From NCBI GenBank assembly GCA_024516035.1, contig CM044961.1, positions 33,497,453 to 33,561,452 of the forward strand: a stretch of DNA of 64,000 bases. Direction: 5' to 3'. This document shows positions 9,427-20,663 of the stretch, piece after piece. The stretch's first letter is position 1; each line of letters begins with the position of its first letter. Under the pieces are notes generated by a model. It was not told the origin of the DNA and searched no databases. It saw only the letters and a list, made by a program, of their open reading frames with translations. The position numbers and the translations under genes were made by a program. The stretch comes from Bactericera cockerelli (Eukaryota; Arthropoda; Insecta; Hemiptera; Triozidae).

Positions 9427-10230
9427 CAGTATGTTTCAGAAAAGGTGGCCACCCCCTCGTAACTTTTGAACGCGACGGAATTTTTCAATTCTGTAAAGTC
9501 CTAGGTATAGGAAGTGCCCTATGGCCCATCCTGTGGTTATATTTATTTTTGGCCCCGGTCGGCCCTTCCGGCTTTTAGGCCATATTTTTTCATTTTTCTC
9601 GCGAATTTTAAATGGAATGCTATATTTTTTATTCCTGTTAATTAAAGTCCAAGTTAGGCTGAGTATAATGAGCTTTTAAAATTTTCAAAAACCTTATCAG
9701 GGGCGGAGCTAGTAGGGTGCAAGTTTCAAAATTGTTACACCCTGTATTTCAGCGTTAGTTAGATTTTTTAGTACTTTTTATATGTTCATAGTTTCAAAAT
9801 ATTGTTTTACACCATATGAAATCAAAAAAATATTCTTGCTTACTTCTAATCAGGGTCATAGTAAGGTTTTTGTAAAAGTACTTTTTTTCTCACGTCAATT
9901 TTTCCGTAAATTAATGGTGTTCTCGAAATCGGCATTTTTAGAGGTGAAAGTCTGCAGTGACATATGTTTTTTATGCTTGAAATCGAAAGAAAACTTAACG
10001 GAGAGAAGCGCTTATGATCATAAAAAAAACCATTTAACCTGCTAGTTTTTTCACGACAGTGTCCGGTAAAGTGGGTGAATTTCGTATTGGATTTTTTTGT
10101 TGTTGAGGAAACACAATTGGCATAGAAAATAAATAATACCTAATAAGGGAATAATACTTCAATTAACATGACTAAATGCGAAATTAAATGAAGATTATTT
10201 CTTCTAAATCAGTGCCGGATAATTTTTTTT

Positions 10231-10261
<31 letters not shown>

Positions 10262-11604
10262 TCTCCTCTTTAAAATAATTGAATTGGTTTAATTTTCACC
10301 CTCAAGAGTTTGGTACTTGACCTGGTATTTTTTTCTCTTAAATTTCGAGATAATTAGATTTTTATTTAGAGACCTGGTATTCATTACTAGCAACACCAGT
10401 ATGATATATTTTTTTTTTAAATTGGGTTTAATATCGCGTTTCAACTGCATGGTCATAACGGGGGTGTTACATTCCATTCGCAAGAAACTCACAACCTCCT
10501 AAACACATTTATCTCACCCAGCTGGGTTAGCGGAATGCCAGCATCACGAAGTCTTCTCCTCGTGGACGTTGCTTAACTTCGGTGATCCTACAGAATCGTT
10601 GCATTCAAAGCGCCATCGGACTGACTCCAGAATTATTGACAATGTGTTTTCTACAGATTTTACCAACTAAAATTGTCTCAAGAGGGGACCCCTAGGCCGA
10701 CTTTAGAAGCAGCATTATCCGATAATTATTTTTGATACAAGTTGAACTTTGAAAAGTGAAAAAGAGAGAGAGAGAGAGAGAGAGAAAAAAAAAAAAAAAA
10801 AAAAAAATATCCGGCACTGATTTAGAAGAAATAATTTTCATTTAATTCCGCATTTAGTTATGTTTATTGAAGTACTATTCCCTTATTAGATATTATTTAT
10901 TTTCTATGCCAATTGTGTTTTCTCAACAACAAACAAAAAAATCCAATACGAAATTCACCCACTTTACCGGACACTGTCGTGAAAAAACTAGCAGGTTAAA
11001 TGGGTTTTTTTATGATCTTAATCGCTTCTCCGTTAAGTTTTCTTTCGATTTCAAGCATAAAAAACATGTGTCACTGCAGACTTTCACCTATAAAAATGCC
11101 GATTTTGAGAACACCATTAATTTACGGAAAAATTGACGTGAGAAAAAAAGTACTTTTACAAAAACCTTACTATGACCCTGATTAGAAGTAAGCAAGAATA
11201 TTTTTTTGATTTCATATGGTGTAAAACAATATTTTGAACCTATGAACATAAAAAAAGTACTAAAAAATCTAACTAACGCTGAAATACAGGGTGTAACAAT
11301 TTTGAAACTTGCACCCTACTAGCTCCGCCCCTGATAAGGTTTTTGAAAATTTTAAAAACTCATTATACTCAGCCTAACTTGGACTTTAATTAACAGGAAT
11401 AAAAAATATAGCATTCCATTTAAAATTCGCGAGAAAAATGAAAAAATATGGCCTAAAAGCCGGAAGGGCCGACCGGGGCCAAAAATAAATATAACCACAG
11501 GATGGGCCATAGGGCACTTCCTATACCTAGGACTTTACAGAATTGAAAAATTCCGTCGCGTTCAAAAGTTACGAGGGGGTGGCCACCTTTTCTGAAACAT
11601 ACTG
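9427..11604. mobile_element. Foldback element with arms of about 783 bp and TA duplication
   Basis: The left arm 9427-10209 and right arm 10820-11604 are near-identical reverse complements. The ends read CAGTATGTTTCAGAAAAGG on both sides, and TA precedes (9425-9426) and follows (11605-11606). TA plus CAGT ends fit the Tc1/mariner group by known convention. The inner 610 bp begins and ends with CAGTGCCGGAT in inverted orientation. It contains a (TC)n run, a minus-strand SINE B (10425-10620), and a matching (AG)n run and poly-A. No transposase is encoded; short frames in the arms mirror each other. Confidence 0.85.
10425..10620 (-). repeat. SINE B2 inside the foldback loop
   Basis: Antisense tail CGCGTTTCAACTGCATGGTC is followed by CTCACCCAGCTGGGTTAGC and the antisense 5S-like head (ACGTTGCTTAACTTCGGTGA, GCGCCATCG). 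Confidence 0.8.
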
Positions 11605-11659
11605 TATTGTGTTGGTATGGTGTTTTTAAACTATATTAAATTTAAGGAAGTATGTTGTT

Positions 11660-11703
<44 letters not shown>

Positions 11704-11774
11704 CAATTTTTGTGATTTATATACATATAGTTTGTACAGTTAATTATTTTCTTCTCTGTGATAGGTCTTAAACG

Positions 11775-14252
11775 ATGACCAACTTATTAATTCAGTGGAA
11801 CATCAACGGCTTGATTTCCCACCTTCAGGAACTTAAATGTCTAATCAAAAAGTACTCACCACTAGTTATCTGTATTCAAGAAACACATTTAATCCCCAAT
11901 AAAGAACCTATACTCAGAGGGTATGATATATATAGACACGACTTCACAGGTGGAATGATTGCTTGTGGAGGTGTTTGTATATATGTACATGATTCTTGTC
12001 ACTCTAAAGAGTTGATTATTAACACAAATCTTCAATGTGTAACTGCTCTTGTAAAATTTCCTCACTTCAATCAAAGTATTTCAATTTGTAATATTTACAC
12101 TCCAAACACAGTAAATTCTGTTCGTTACACTGAAACTGATCTTACCATTATCAAAAACCAGCTTATAGGTCCATTCATTATTCTCGGTGATTTCAATGCC
12201 CACAATCCGTTATGGGGCAGCATCTCACTTTCCAACGAAGGTAAAGAAGTTGAGAGGTTCATTCTTAATCACAATGACGTGGACTTACTCAACACTGGTC
12301 AGAACACTCACTATAATCTTTCATACTGCTCAGAATCTGCAATTGACCTGACACTATGCTCGTCCTTATTATTCTTGGATCTTACCTGGACTGTTACTGA
12401 TGATTTATGTTTCTCGGATCATTTCCCGATTTTATTAACACATGATTTACCTATTCCTACCAGTTGCACCGTAAGTTCAAGTTACCCTACAATTTGGAAC
12501 TATGACAAGGCTAACTGGGCTCAATTCTCTGGAAACATCAACTTCAACTTCATAACTGATAATTTTAATCCTAGTTCTTCTGAAGACATCGACAATTTAC
12601 TATGTAACATCAATTCAAACATCACCTGTGCCGCCAAGGCTTCTATACCTACTAAAAAAATTCCCCCTAATAAATTTCCTGTGCCTTGGTGGGACGATGA
12701 TGTTAAAAAGGCCATTAAAGATAGAAGAAAGTGGCTTCGTAAAGCTAGGCGTGACCCTACCCTTGACAATCAAATTGCATTCAAGAAAGCAAGAGCTATT
12801 TCCAGAAGAACAATTAAAGAAAAAAGATCAATTAGTTGGAATAATTTTGTTAAATCCATTGACCAATCTACAACGTCAGGGGAAATGTTCCACAAAATGA
12901 ACAAATTACGTGGCAAATATTCCCCTCGTCATATCAATGCTTTAGAAGATCCTTCTAACCATAACCTGCTGATTCATGACTCAACATCCATTGCCAACAC
13001 ATTAGCTTCACATTTTTCCACGGTTTCGTCGAACTCTCATTACTCAGCTGAGTTTTTAAGTCACAAAAGATCATGTGAGAACGTTGCTTTTGAGTTTGAC
13101 CTGGCAGCCAGCTGTAATCAAGACTTCAATTGTCCTATCACTTACAACGAAATGTCTTCGGCCCTTGCGTCTTGTAATTCAAAAGCCGCAGGACCAGATG
13201 GCATTTCTTTTATACTTCTTAAAAAGTTACCTTCAGAAGCTCTCGATAAGTTATTAATCTTTTATAACATAATATGGAGATCTGGTTTTCTACCCAAAAA
13301 CTGGGGTGAGGCTTTAATAGTCCCCATTTTAAAGCCGGGGAAAACACGCTCTTTACCAGTAAGCTACAGACCGATATCTTTACTCAACTGCAGTGGTAAA
13401 CTCCTGGAGAAAATTGTCAACAAAAGGTTATTCTGGATATTAGAAAAAAAGATGTTTCTTAACCCGTTTCAAAGTGGTGGGCGGCTCAAGCGATCTACTA
13501 TTGACAATCTTGCAATTCTTGAGAATGAAGTAGCTAAAGGATTCGCTAGAAAAGAACAAACTTTAGCTGCATTTCTTGACATACAAAAGGCCTTTGATGT
13601 AACTTGGAGGTGGAAAATAATTTCGACTCTGCAGAACTTTGGTATTGTCGGATATATGTTAAAATATCTTCACAACTTCCTCAATAATAGATCTATAGTA
13701 GTCAAATGTAATGGACTGCTTTCTGATACATACACCCTTGAAAACGGTATAGTACAAGGAAGTTCTCTATCTCCGTTATTATTTATAGTATTCATGAATG
13801 ACATCTTTCATGTTATCAAGCCGCCACTAAAAAGTCTACTCTTCATTGATGATTTACTTGTAATTTCCCGTGACAAGAATTTTGATACTATGCTTACACG
13901 CTTTCAAAGTACATTGAATGATATCCACAAATGGTCTCTAAATAATGGTATCTCTTTTTCTACTGACCCTAGCAAATCAGTTTGCATTGATTTTAATAGA
14001 CTTAGAAAGCCACTGTTACCAAAACTTACTTATAATGGAGTAAATCTGAAATTTGTTGGAAATACGAAATTCCTTGGTTTATTTTGGGATTCTAAAATGA
14101 ATTGGTCCCAACACATTGAATTTGTTAAAAGGCGCGCCATTAATTCTCTTAGTGCACTCAAAATGGTTAGCAACAAAAAGTACGGAGTACGCCGTGAGAT
14201 TCTCCTGAAATTTTATCAGTTCTTATACTCTTCCGATTTTGGACTATGGTAG
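11775..14252 (+). pseudogene. LINE ORF2, N-terminal part: AP endonuclease and reverse transcriptase
   Basis: The frame of 825 codons starts at ATG after ACG. Residues about 1-225 are an exonuclease-endonuclease-phosphatase domain: QWNINGLISHL, CIQETHL (catalytic Glu), GDFNAHNPLWGS and SDHFPIL (catalytic His). Residues about 480-760 are a reverse transcriptase: LKPGKTRSLPVSYRPISLLN, AAFLDIQKAFD, NGIVQGSSLSPLLF and the catalytic box FIDD in place of the more usual FADD. The frame ends in TAG at 14250-14252 just where YGSFIYSSA should follow; that sequence sits in the next frame. A one-base indel shortly before 14239 explains this. Function in an intact relative: target-primed reverse transcription. 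This copy looks recently dead. Confidence 0.85.
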
Positions 14253-15519
14253 CTTCATCTATAGTTCAGCTAAAGACCACCTCCTCAACAAACTCAATAC
14301 CGTACACCATTCTGCTATTCGCTTGGCAACCGGTGCTCTTCGCTCGAGTCCAGTTGTCAGCCTTTATGTAGATTCTGGTATTCCTCCACTTACCTTGAGG
14401 AGGGAGAAACTTATGCTGAACTATGTTGCCAAAGTATCTGCTTCCCCTTTTAACCCCACTCAAAAAGTTTTGCTCAACCAAAATTTGGTTGGATTCAAGT
14501 TTTCCAAAAATAAACCAAAGCCTATTTGTCTTCGGTTTAAAGACATATTTGAGTTCTATGATCTAATAGCTTCCAGCGAAATTGTCCCCTATATTAGAGT
14601 AAATCCTCCTTGGTCTTCCAGATCACCCACCCTTGACCTTACTTTGGCCCAGGGAAGAAAAGACTCTACTGACCCTAGTGTATTTCGTAGCCAATTTACT
14701 CAAGCCTTGAATAACAAATATTCTGATCACACTATTTGTTATACCGACGGATCAAAATCTCCAAGTATAACAGGTTGTTCTTTCAGCATTGACGACACTG
14801 TTAGGTCATACTGTCTTAACAAAGTTAACTCTGTTTTTTCAACCGAGCTAATTGCTATCCTTAAATGCTTCGAATCTTTGAAAGAGCACAGTTCATCGAG
14901 ATTTCTTGTTGTCTCAGATTCTAAAAGTGCCCTTCTTGCTCTATCTAATATTAACTTTGTTAACCCATTAGTTAGTAAAGTATATACAACCTGGTCTCAG
15001 CTGGTCTCATCCAATAAACAAATTACACTCATGTGGTGCCCGTCTCATTGTGGGATTAGAGGGAATGAAAGGGTGGATGAAGCAGCCAAGAACCCAGATA
15101 CAACATCTATATTAAAAATGATAACTCCCGAAGATCTAAACCCCTTAATAAAATCAAGACTTACAACTGCTTGGCAGAATCAGTGGACTAACATCAGTAA
15201 TTCCAACAAACTGAAATCTATAAAACCTACAGTTAACAAGTGGTCCACTAGCAATCATAAAAATAGAATTCAGGAAATAGTGCTCACCAGAATGCGAATA
15301 GGACACACTCGCATCACTCATAACTATTTGTTCACAAGAACTGAACCACCAACTTGTCAGTGTGGCGAGCGTATGTCCGTCAGCCATATTCTAACATGCC
15401 CCAGACACAATCATATCCGAGCACTCCTAACCTACCCTCCTGCCCTTCATGACAACATGGACAGTATCCAGGCCCTGTTTAAATATCTGAACATCCTAAA
15501 CATATTCCATCTAATATGA
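14239..15519 (+). pseudogene. LINE ORF2, C-terminal part: RNase H and CCHC motif
   Basis: Continues the polyprotein in another frame from DYGSFIYSSAKDHLLNKLN. RNase H carries its acidic residues in YTDGSKS (about residue 168), STELIAI (about 200) and VSDSKSALLAL (about 227). The C-terminal block is WCPSHCGIRGNERVDEAAK (about 265-283). A CQCGERMSVSHILTCPRH zinc motif follows near residue 375. RNase H in this position marks the I superfamily of LINEs. The 3' UTR is only about 50 bp before poly-A. Confidence 0.85.
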
Positions 15520-15599
15520 TACACTAGCGAGACCAGCGCGAACGACTTGCATAACAAGTTAAAGCGCATTATAAGAAAAAAAAAAAAAAAAAAAAAAAA

Positions 15600-15701
15600 G
15601 TCCCATTATTATGTGGTAAGAATCCTGGATTTCGAACCCACGAACTTTAGAATCTTTGGATTCCCAGAGTGCCGTCTTTACCACTGTCGGCTACCGGGAC
15701 A
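15600..15701 (-). repeat. SINE F2 fragment abutting the LINE tail
   Basis: Minus-strand head (from GTCCCGGTAGCCGACAGTGG) with part of the tail; the block around the CTGCTGGAATA motif is missing. It begins right after the poly-A of the LINE. Confidence 0.65.
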
Positions 15702-16775
15702 AGTCGGCATACAGTGAGCTGTGGTTATCTCGTAATATCCAGGAGATATTTATAATGTATCCAGATGATTGTATCCTATCTAAATCTTGTTTGTGGCAAT
15801 CTGTTCCAGACAATCTTTACAGGAAAAAAAAGCAAACGGACGGCACCCCATTCCCCCCCATCTTGAAATTTCACGATCCGCCACTGTCCTATCCAAGACA
15901 TTCCATCAAGAACTGGGTAGGTTCTAGGTTCGAACCTTAAGAACTACCTGAGACTAAGCAAGACGCGAGCACCAGATTCAGGAACCCAAGAACCAAGTGA
16001 GCCAAGCCAGTGTTGAGCCAGTTAGAACTGAACAAGAAATCGACGTTAATTTTTTTTTCTCAAGATTTCGCCATAAAGTTTGAGTATTTTTTTCTAGTGC
16101 AACCATAGTTAACCCGGATTTTTGACAGCAATTTTTGCAAAAATTAATTCAAACAATTGTGAAATATTTTTTTAATTAAAATTTCCGTACATTTTTTCGC
16201 CAACGAAAATGACCAGAAACCCTTTGGATTAACTCTACCTGTGTGACGTGTATTGGAAAGTCCAGCGTTTTTCAGGCTCTGTGTAACTATTAACTACCAT
16301 TTTGTGGTCTTAAAATACCAGCTATTTGGTCTTGTAATTTTATCTTTACTACTCGGCGAAGCGCGATAATTGACGTGGTAATTTTTTGCAATAAAATTTG
16401 TTTTGATTTTTCTTTTTAGTTGCAAAGTGAGTAGTAAATCCGAGTGTTTTTGTGAAGCGTATTTGCGTGTATTCTCAATGGTTGAGACGTTCTACTTTTG
16501 CTAATACACATTTTTTTCGTTCCAAAACAGGTACCTAGAATACCTAAATATTCTACGTGTCTTGGATTTAATCTATTTGCTTCTAATTTATTTATCTTTT
16601 CGCTTATTTTGAATTGAAAGTAACTATTTGTTTCTAATATTTTATTTTCGCCAGTTTTATCTAATTTAATTTTCTCGATATTCCACTCGCTAGTACCTAC
16701 CACTGAGGTACCTCGAGTGTTTTCCGAGTGTTACTCTGTGTGTTTTGATCAGTGGTGTTGAGTGTTAAAATCGCC
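15702..16775. promoter_or_regulatory. Upstream region of the claudin-like gene
   Basis: About 1 kb without recognised repeats, unlike most of the window. It probably contains the promoter and 5' UTR of the gene starting at 16776. No convincing TATA box or initiator could be fixed by eye. Confidence 0.35.
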
Positions 16776-16901
16776 ATGGCTTGCAGTGCTGTCACCCTGT
16801 CTCTGGCGACGATTGCTGCCATCATTTCGACGGTCCTCCTGGCCATCGCTTTCTCCACAGACAACTGGGTCTACACTGAAGTGCGGCGGTCGAATATTCA
16901 G
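16776..16901 (+). CDS. First coding exon of a claudin/PMP22-like four-pass membrane protein
   Basis: The ATG has a strong Kozak context (CGCCATGG) and opens 42 codons ending exactly at a GTAAGA donor (16902). The peptide begins MACSAVTLSLATIAAIISTV and continues into one hydrophobic helix (about residues 5-26) followed by STDNW and a charged segment. A first helix followed by a T/D-x-W turn is typical for the PMP22/EMP/claudin superfamily, whose members form cell junctions or scaffolds in the plasma membrane. No later exon was found in the 47 kb to the window end. A longer GTG-started frame upstream is unlikely given the Kozak match. The exon call is good; the family is an inference from one helix. 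Confidence 0.6.
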
Positions 16902-16920
16902 GTAAGATTTGGTGTGAATG

Positions 16921-17251
16921 TGTTTTTTTTTTTTTTTTTAATGAGTGTTTCACAGCCTTTTTTTTTATTTAGGTTATTTTTTATTTCGTAGTTATAAAAC
17001 AGGAGCTACTGTATACTCTTGTGGTCTGTGTTGTAGCCTGCCCATTCCGTAGTGTGCCTCCCCTCTGATGGGCGAGAAGTAACACAATACTTCTGATTTA
17101 GGTGCTGGGTCAACACGAGCGCACCGGAAGGTATCCCTTACAAAGAATTGTAACCAAGTTTTGAATACAAATTTTTGTCGGCGCGGGGGTTCGAATCCGG
17201 GACCTTCCGCATGGCAAGCGAGTGCTTAACCACTGAGCTATTCGTGCGCTC
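16921..17251 (-). repeat. SINE C2, full length, 20 bp after the exon donor
   Basis: Poly-T then AATGAGTGTTTCACAGCC. The antisense body follows with CTCCCCTCTGATGGGCGAG, and the head ends in CTGAGCTATTCGTGCGCTC with a clear B-box. It is inserted very close to the splice donor of the claudin-like exon. Confidence 0.85.
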
Positions 17252-17360
17252 ATAATTTTGATGTAGGTGAATCAGATGCACCTGTCTTTCTTAATTTACC
17301 TCTGAGGTAATTAGCCTTTTATTTAACATAGTGGTCCTTCACATTGTAAAATGGATGACC

Positions 17361-17460
17361 CGTCATTTTATTTATTTATTTATTTAAAGCCTGTATTTGT
17401 ACAAATAAATTTACACTATAAATAAATACATAATACAGGAACATTTTGTACAAAATCTTT
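17361..17460 (-). mobile_element. LINE 3' end fragment (family H)
   Basis: (TTTA)n followed by AAAGCCTGTATTTGTACAAA and an ACACTATAAATAAATACATA stretch. It resembles the 1487 copy loosely. Confidence 0.35.
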
Positions 17461-17914
17461 TTTTTTTATCATTGAGTGATAGGAAAAAGTAAAAAATAAT
17501 AATAATTAGTAATTAGGTACATTCTTTTAATTATCCCCCCGATGTACCTACCTAAAAAAAGTCGAGCATTTAAATTTATGATTGCCTTTATGTCCAGTCT
17601 GGAAAAAAAACTTCCACGGGGAATTGAACCCGTGACCTCCAGTATGGTTGGCCTCCGTGGTTGTTCCGGTCTAGAAATACACGATGAAGCTGAGTGTTTC
17701 CAATAAATCCAGAACCTACACAACTTGTGTTTAGCTACTTGGGCGTTACCTTGATTTGCTGTACTCTGAATCAAACGGCATAGACAAAGACTTGTATTTC
17801 GATGCGATACATTTTAAAATCATTCAAAAAAATTCAATTCAAATCGTATCAGTATATAAACAGAAGCAGTATAAATCAGAGATATAAACGGGAATAGCCA
17901 GGAATCCTCGTGAT
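17461..17914. other. Intronic stretch with a possible tRNA-like SINE fragment
   Basis: At 17610-17665 the minus strand reads as a head-like segment with GGTTCAATTCCC. It belongs to none of the seven families clearly. Nothing else recognised. Confidence 0.3.
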
Positions 17915-18079
17915 TCCTGGATATTCCCGGCCCCACTCAGGCTGGGTGGGTTTCTTTTGAGTAGCTGGTTTTTGAGTTTCCAGGGAAAGGAGGGTAAAAC
18001 CCCCGTTGCTATAATATGACCAGGCCGTTTGTGCTCTGAAGTAACCTTACAATAAACTAAGTTGGGTTTAAAAAAAAAA
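17915..18079 (+). repeat. SINE B3, core and tail
   Basis: GGCCCCACTCAGGCTGGGTG, then GGAGGGTAAAACCCCCGTT, then ATATGACCAGGCCGTTTG and poly-A. The 5S-like head is missing or unrecognisable. Confidence 0.65.
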
Positions 18080-18179
18080 GTTATCACATTAAATTTGTGT
18101 TAATTGTTCTCGTGATGTCTCAACTACTAAATCTACGCTGAAACCGGGACTTGAACCACCGACCTCCAGGTTACAAGTC
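18079..18179 (-). repeat. SINE E1, head-truncated
   Basis: GTTATCACATTAAATTTGTG to CCACCGACCTCCAGGTTACA. It directly follows the poly-A of SINE B3. Confidence 0.7.
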
Positions 18180-18690
18180 TATATTCTAATTGTTTGAAAT
18201 TATAGGTATTTGTAGCAGTTGGTTAAAAATAAATTCAAATCGTTTAAAATTTATATTACCTACACTCAAATTTTAATTGGTACTTTCGGTAAAGCACTAT
18301 TTTGTAATTTAGATCTTGTAAGAGGTATATTTTTTTTTCCTATTAAACTCGTACTTGCCTACCAGATCCCTTATTTAAAAAAAAAAACTTTTTGTAAAAA
18401 AAAAAACCTACTTCTTACATCATCTATTCTGGACGAGAAGTGTTTTCATAATAGCATCTTTTTGGACAGGCAAACGAATTGCTTTCAAAACAACAAACTC
18501 ATTTGGCCATACTCAGGTCATTAACCATGTGATGATGATGATTAATATCTTTACAATGTTGATATTGATGTTCATGATAAGTTGTAGAAGTTTTTTGTTT
18601 GTTTGTTTTTTTTTTTTTTTTTTTTAAGATGAGTGCTTCACCGGCTTTTTTATTTCGTAGCCATGAAACAGGAGCTTCTGGAAACTTGTA
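18180..18690. other. AT-rich intronic stretch
   Basis: No gene. A 3' SINE C fragment (minus) lies at 18628-18680 after a poly-T run. Confidence 0.4.
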
Positions 18691-18691
18691 A

Positions 18692-18880
18692 ACGGGCTAC
18701 TCGAAATAACCTCACCCAGCCTGATTGGTGCCGGAAAAAAAACCCAAAGTATCTCGAGACCACAAATTCGAATGGTCAATTGGTCACTCATCCAAGTCCT
18801 AACCTCGCTAAACGTTGTTTAACTTGAGTGACAGAAACAGAACTGGTGTATTCAACGTGCCATCGACGCGCGACGCTGGC
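18692..18880 (-). repeat. SINE B4, head and part of core
   Basis: AACCTCACCCAGCCTGATTG, then the antisense 5S-like head with GGTCACTCATCCAAGTCC and TGCCATCGACGCGCGACGCT. The 5S C-box equivalent (GGATGAGTGACC) is visible. Confidence 0.75.
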
Positions 18881-19070
18881 TGTGATGATTTTTGATGGCG
18901 CTCTTGTTTATGATTGTGATGGCGAGGACGAGATAGTGATGATGGAATAATGACAATAATTAGATCATTACGTCATTATCTGTATAGATTGCCAGTCTGA
19001 ATGGACGTTAGTTATGTCAGAGCTCTAAGAATAATACCGGTAATTACTGCATTCGAATGCATGTCATATA

Positions 19071-19148
19071 CAGGGCATTCATAAAGTCTCACCTGGGTCA
19101 TATACAAGGCATCCATAAAGTCCTGGGTGAGACTTTATGGATGCCCTG
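19071..19148. mobile_element. Hairpin-like 78-bp MITE
   Basis: CAGGGCATTCATAAAGTCTC at the left and GAGACTTTATGGATGCCCTG at the right are reverse complements with one mismatch, flanked by TA. An inner partial copy (GGCATCCATAAAGTCCTGGG) lies between. Same TIR motif as the element at 19238. Confidence 0.75.
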
Positions 19149-19272
19149 TATATCTACAGGGTCGACAAAAGAAACGTTTACACCCGTTAATGGTAGATTA
19201 TTTCCAGCCCGGATTTATTTGGTCATTTACTTATTTACAGGGTGAGCATAAAGTCTCATGCCACTTTCAGTA

Positions 19273-19414
19273 AGTCATATTTGTGTTAATCACTTTCGTG
19301 ATATCACAACTACTCGAACTCGCTTTACTAAATCTACGCTGGAACCGGCACTTGAACCACCGGCCTCCAGGTTACAAGTCCGCCACTTTATCGATCAAGC
19401 TACTGAGGTCGGTC
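19273..19414 (-). repeat. SINE E2, full length
   Basis: CATATTTGTGTTAATCACTT to CAAGCTACTGAGGTCGGTC, with a B-box on the minus strand (GGTTCAAGTGCC). Confidence 0.8.
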
Positions 19415-19520
19415 CCCACCTTCATTATCTCGAGAACCATTCAAGATTGAAAGTGTACAAGGCATTTGTGAAATATCTTAAGTTCGCTAGTGTTGATGGC
19501 GCGTTGAATACATCGGTTCC

Positions 19521-19552
<32 letters not shown>

Positions 19553-19559
19553 CTGGGGT

Positions 19560-19764
19560 TTTCAGGATTTTTTCTGCTCTGTAGGTACTTGGATGTCTGG
19601 CGTCCTCTCATATCTCGTGACAAAAAATGAATAGCTGCTTTAATGTGAGCAGCGACCAGTGGCGGAGTTATGGGCAAATGATACACAAGAATTAAATAAA
19701 AAAAGTCGTTTAATTCTGCGTTACCCACTTCAAATGTCATGTTATAACACAATACACATTTATT
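19560..19764 (+). repeat. SINE G4, 5'-truncated
   Basis: TCTGCTCTGTAGGTACTTGG, then GCAGCGACCAGTGGCGGAG, then AATTCTGCGTTACCCACTTC and TATAACACAATACACA. A poly-T tract precedes it. Confidence 0.7.
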
Positions 19765-19867
19765 TGTTAATTTTTGCAAATATCAGCTCCTCGAACATCA
19801 GATGTCGCAGTTAAAATAGGCTGTAACGTTACCTTAGGGTAGGGTAAGACTTTATGGTTACCCTGTA

Positions 19868-19960
19868 TAGATAAATAAATAAACCTTTATTTGGAACAGA
19901 AATATTACATACAACAAAATTAATACACATATCAGAACAACTGGTTCCAATTCAGCTTAT
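19868..19960 (-). mobile_element. LINE 3' end fragment (family H-like)
   Basis: GATAAATAAATAAACCTTTA followed by an ATTACATACAACAAAATTAA stretch. Its place in family H is tentative. Confidence 0.35.
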
Positions 19961-20138
19961 TTGTGGAGATACTTATGGTTTATGATCACCCTGTATGTTT
20001 CTGTATATTATGTAAAGACTGTCAGTAGTATAAATAAAATAAATAGCGCTCTATATTAAGGAGAATGTCTGGTCAAGTATTGTATGAGCCTATCAGACAG
20101 AACAACCGTTTGGTCTTCCGGGGTGTAGGATTCTTCAA

Positions 20139-20403
20139 CTAATTAGCTCAGTGGTGAGGCACTCGCTTGCCATGCGAAAGGTCCAGGGTTTGATCCCCGT
20201 GGCGACAAAAAATTTGTATTCTAAATTTGATTACATTTATTTGTAAGTGATACCTTCCGGTGTGCTCGTGTTGACCCAGTACCTAATTGGGAATTATTGT
20301 GTCACTTCTCGCCCATCAGAGGGGAGGCATACTACGGGATGGGCGAGCTACAACACAGACCACAAGCGTCTACAGTAGCTCCTGTTTCATGGCTACAAAA
20401 TAC
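20139..20403 (+). repeat. SINE C3
   Basis: AATTAGCTCAGTGGTGAGGC, GCCATGCGAAAGGTCCAGGG, then the body with ACCTTCCGGTGTGCTCGTGT and CATGGCTACAAAATA. Confidence 0.85.
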
Positions 20404-20663
20404 GCATCTTAGCGACGCATGACGCATCAGTTGTAGCGACGCGGTCCTTGCATTGGTGGTGGGGTGTAAGTCGCTAGTCTGCAATTCCAGCTAGGAATCC
20501 GTTGGTTAAAATGCCGTCCAACGCATGAATTCAGATACACCCAAGACATGGCCCGATATTTATTTTTCCTAACCCTTTATATTATTATCTGACCTAGTTG
20601 TAAGTGAAACCCTTACAATTTTTTAGTGACATCCTTACAAATAACACTCCAAATTTGATTGCT
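20404..20663. other. Unassigned stretch with a SINE A tail fragment
   Basis: At 20580-20650 a minus-oriented tail of SINE A (GACCTAGTTGTAAGTGAAAC, CTTACAAATAACACT) is visible. 20450-20530 has a D-like head remnant (TAGTCTGCAATTCCAGCTAG). Confidence 0.4.

Larger units (their letters stand above)
11640..15599 (+). mobile_element. I-type LINE (endonuclease, RT, RNase H), 5' end lost, poly-A tail
   Basis: The span covers a poly-T-rich leader, two overlapping reading frames of one polyprotein, a short 3' UTR and a poly-A run ending at 15599. No ORF1 with zinc knuckles precedes it, so the copy is probably 5'-truncated or has lost ORF1. It is followed directly by a SINE F fragment, into which it may have inserted. 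Confidence 0.8.
19238..19865. mobile_element. MITE with CAGGGT ends and TA duplication, hosting SINEs
   Basis: Ends CAGGGTGAGCATAAAGTCTC and (reverse complement of right end) CAGGGTAACCATAAAGTCTT, with TA on both sides. It contains a minus-strand SINE E and a plus-strand SINE G fragment, which make up most of its 628 bp. Confidence 0.7.

Noticed and set aside
9156..9578. 140-codon frame next to the foldback element
   Set aside because: Its second half is the element's terminal repeat, and the first half has no motif or homologue I recognise.
10317..11185. Short frames inside the foldback element
   Set aside because: Frames in one arm mirror the other arm and carry no transposase signature.
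14239..14252. Programmed frameshift in the I-type LINE
   Set aside because: No slippery heptamer was seen at the overlap, and the family normally has RT and RNase H in one frame; an indel is the simpler reading.
16749..16753. TCAGT as arthropod initiator of the claudin-like gene
   Set aside because: It lies only 23 bp before the ATG and no downstream promoter element supports it.
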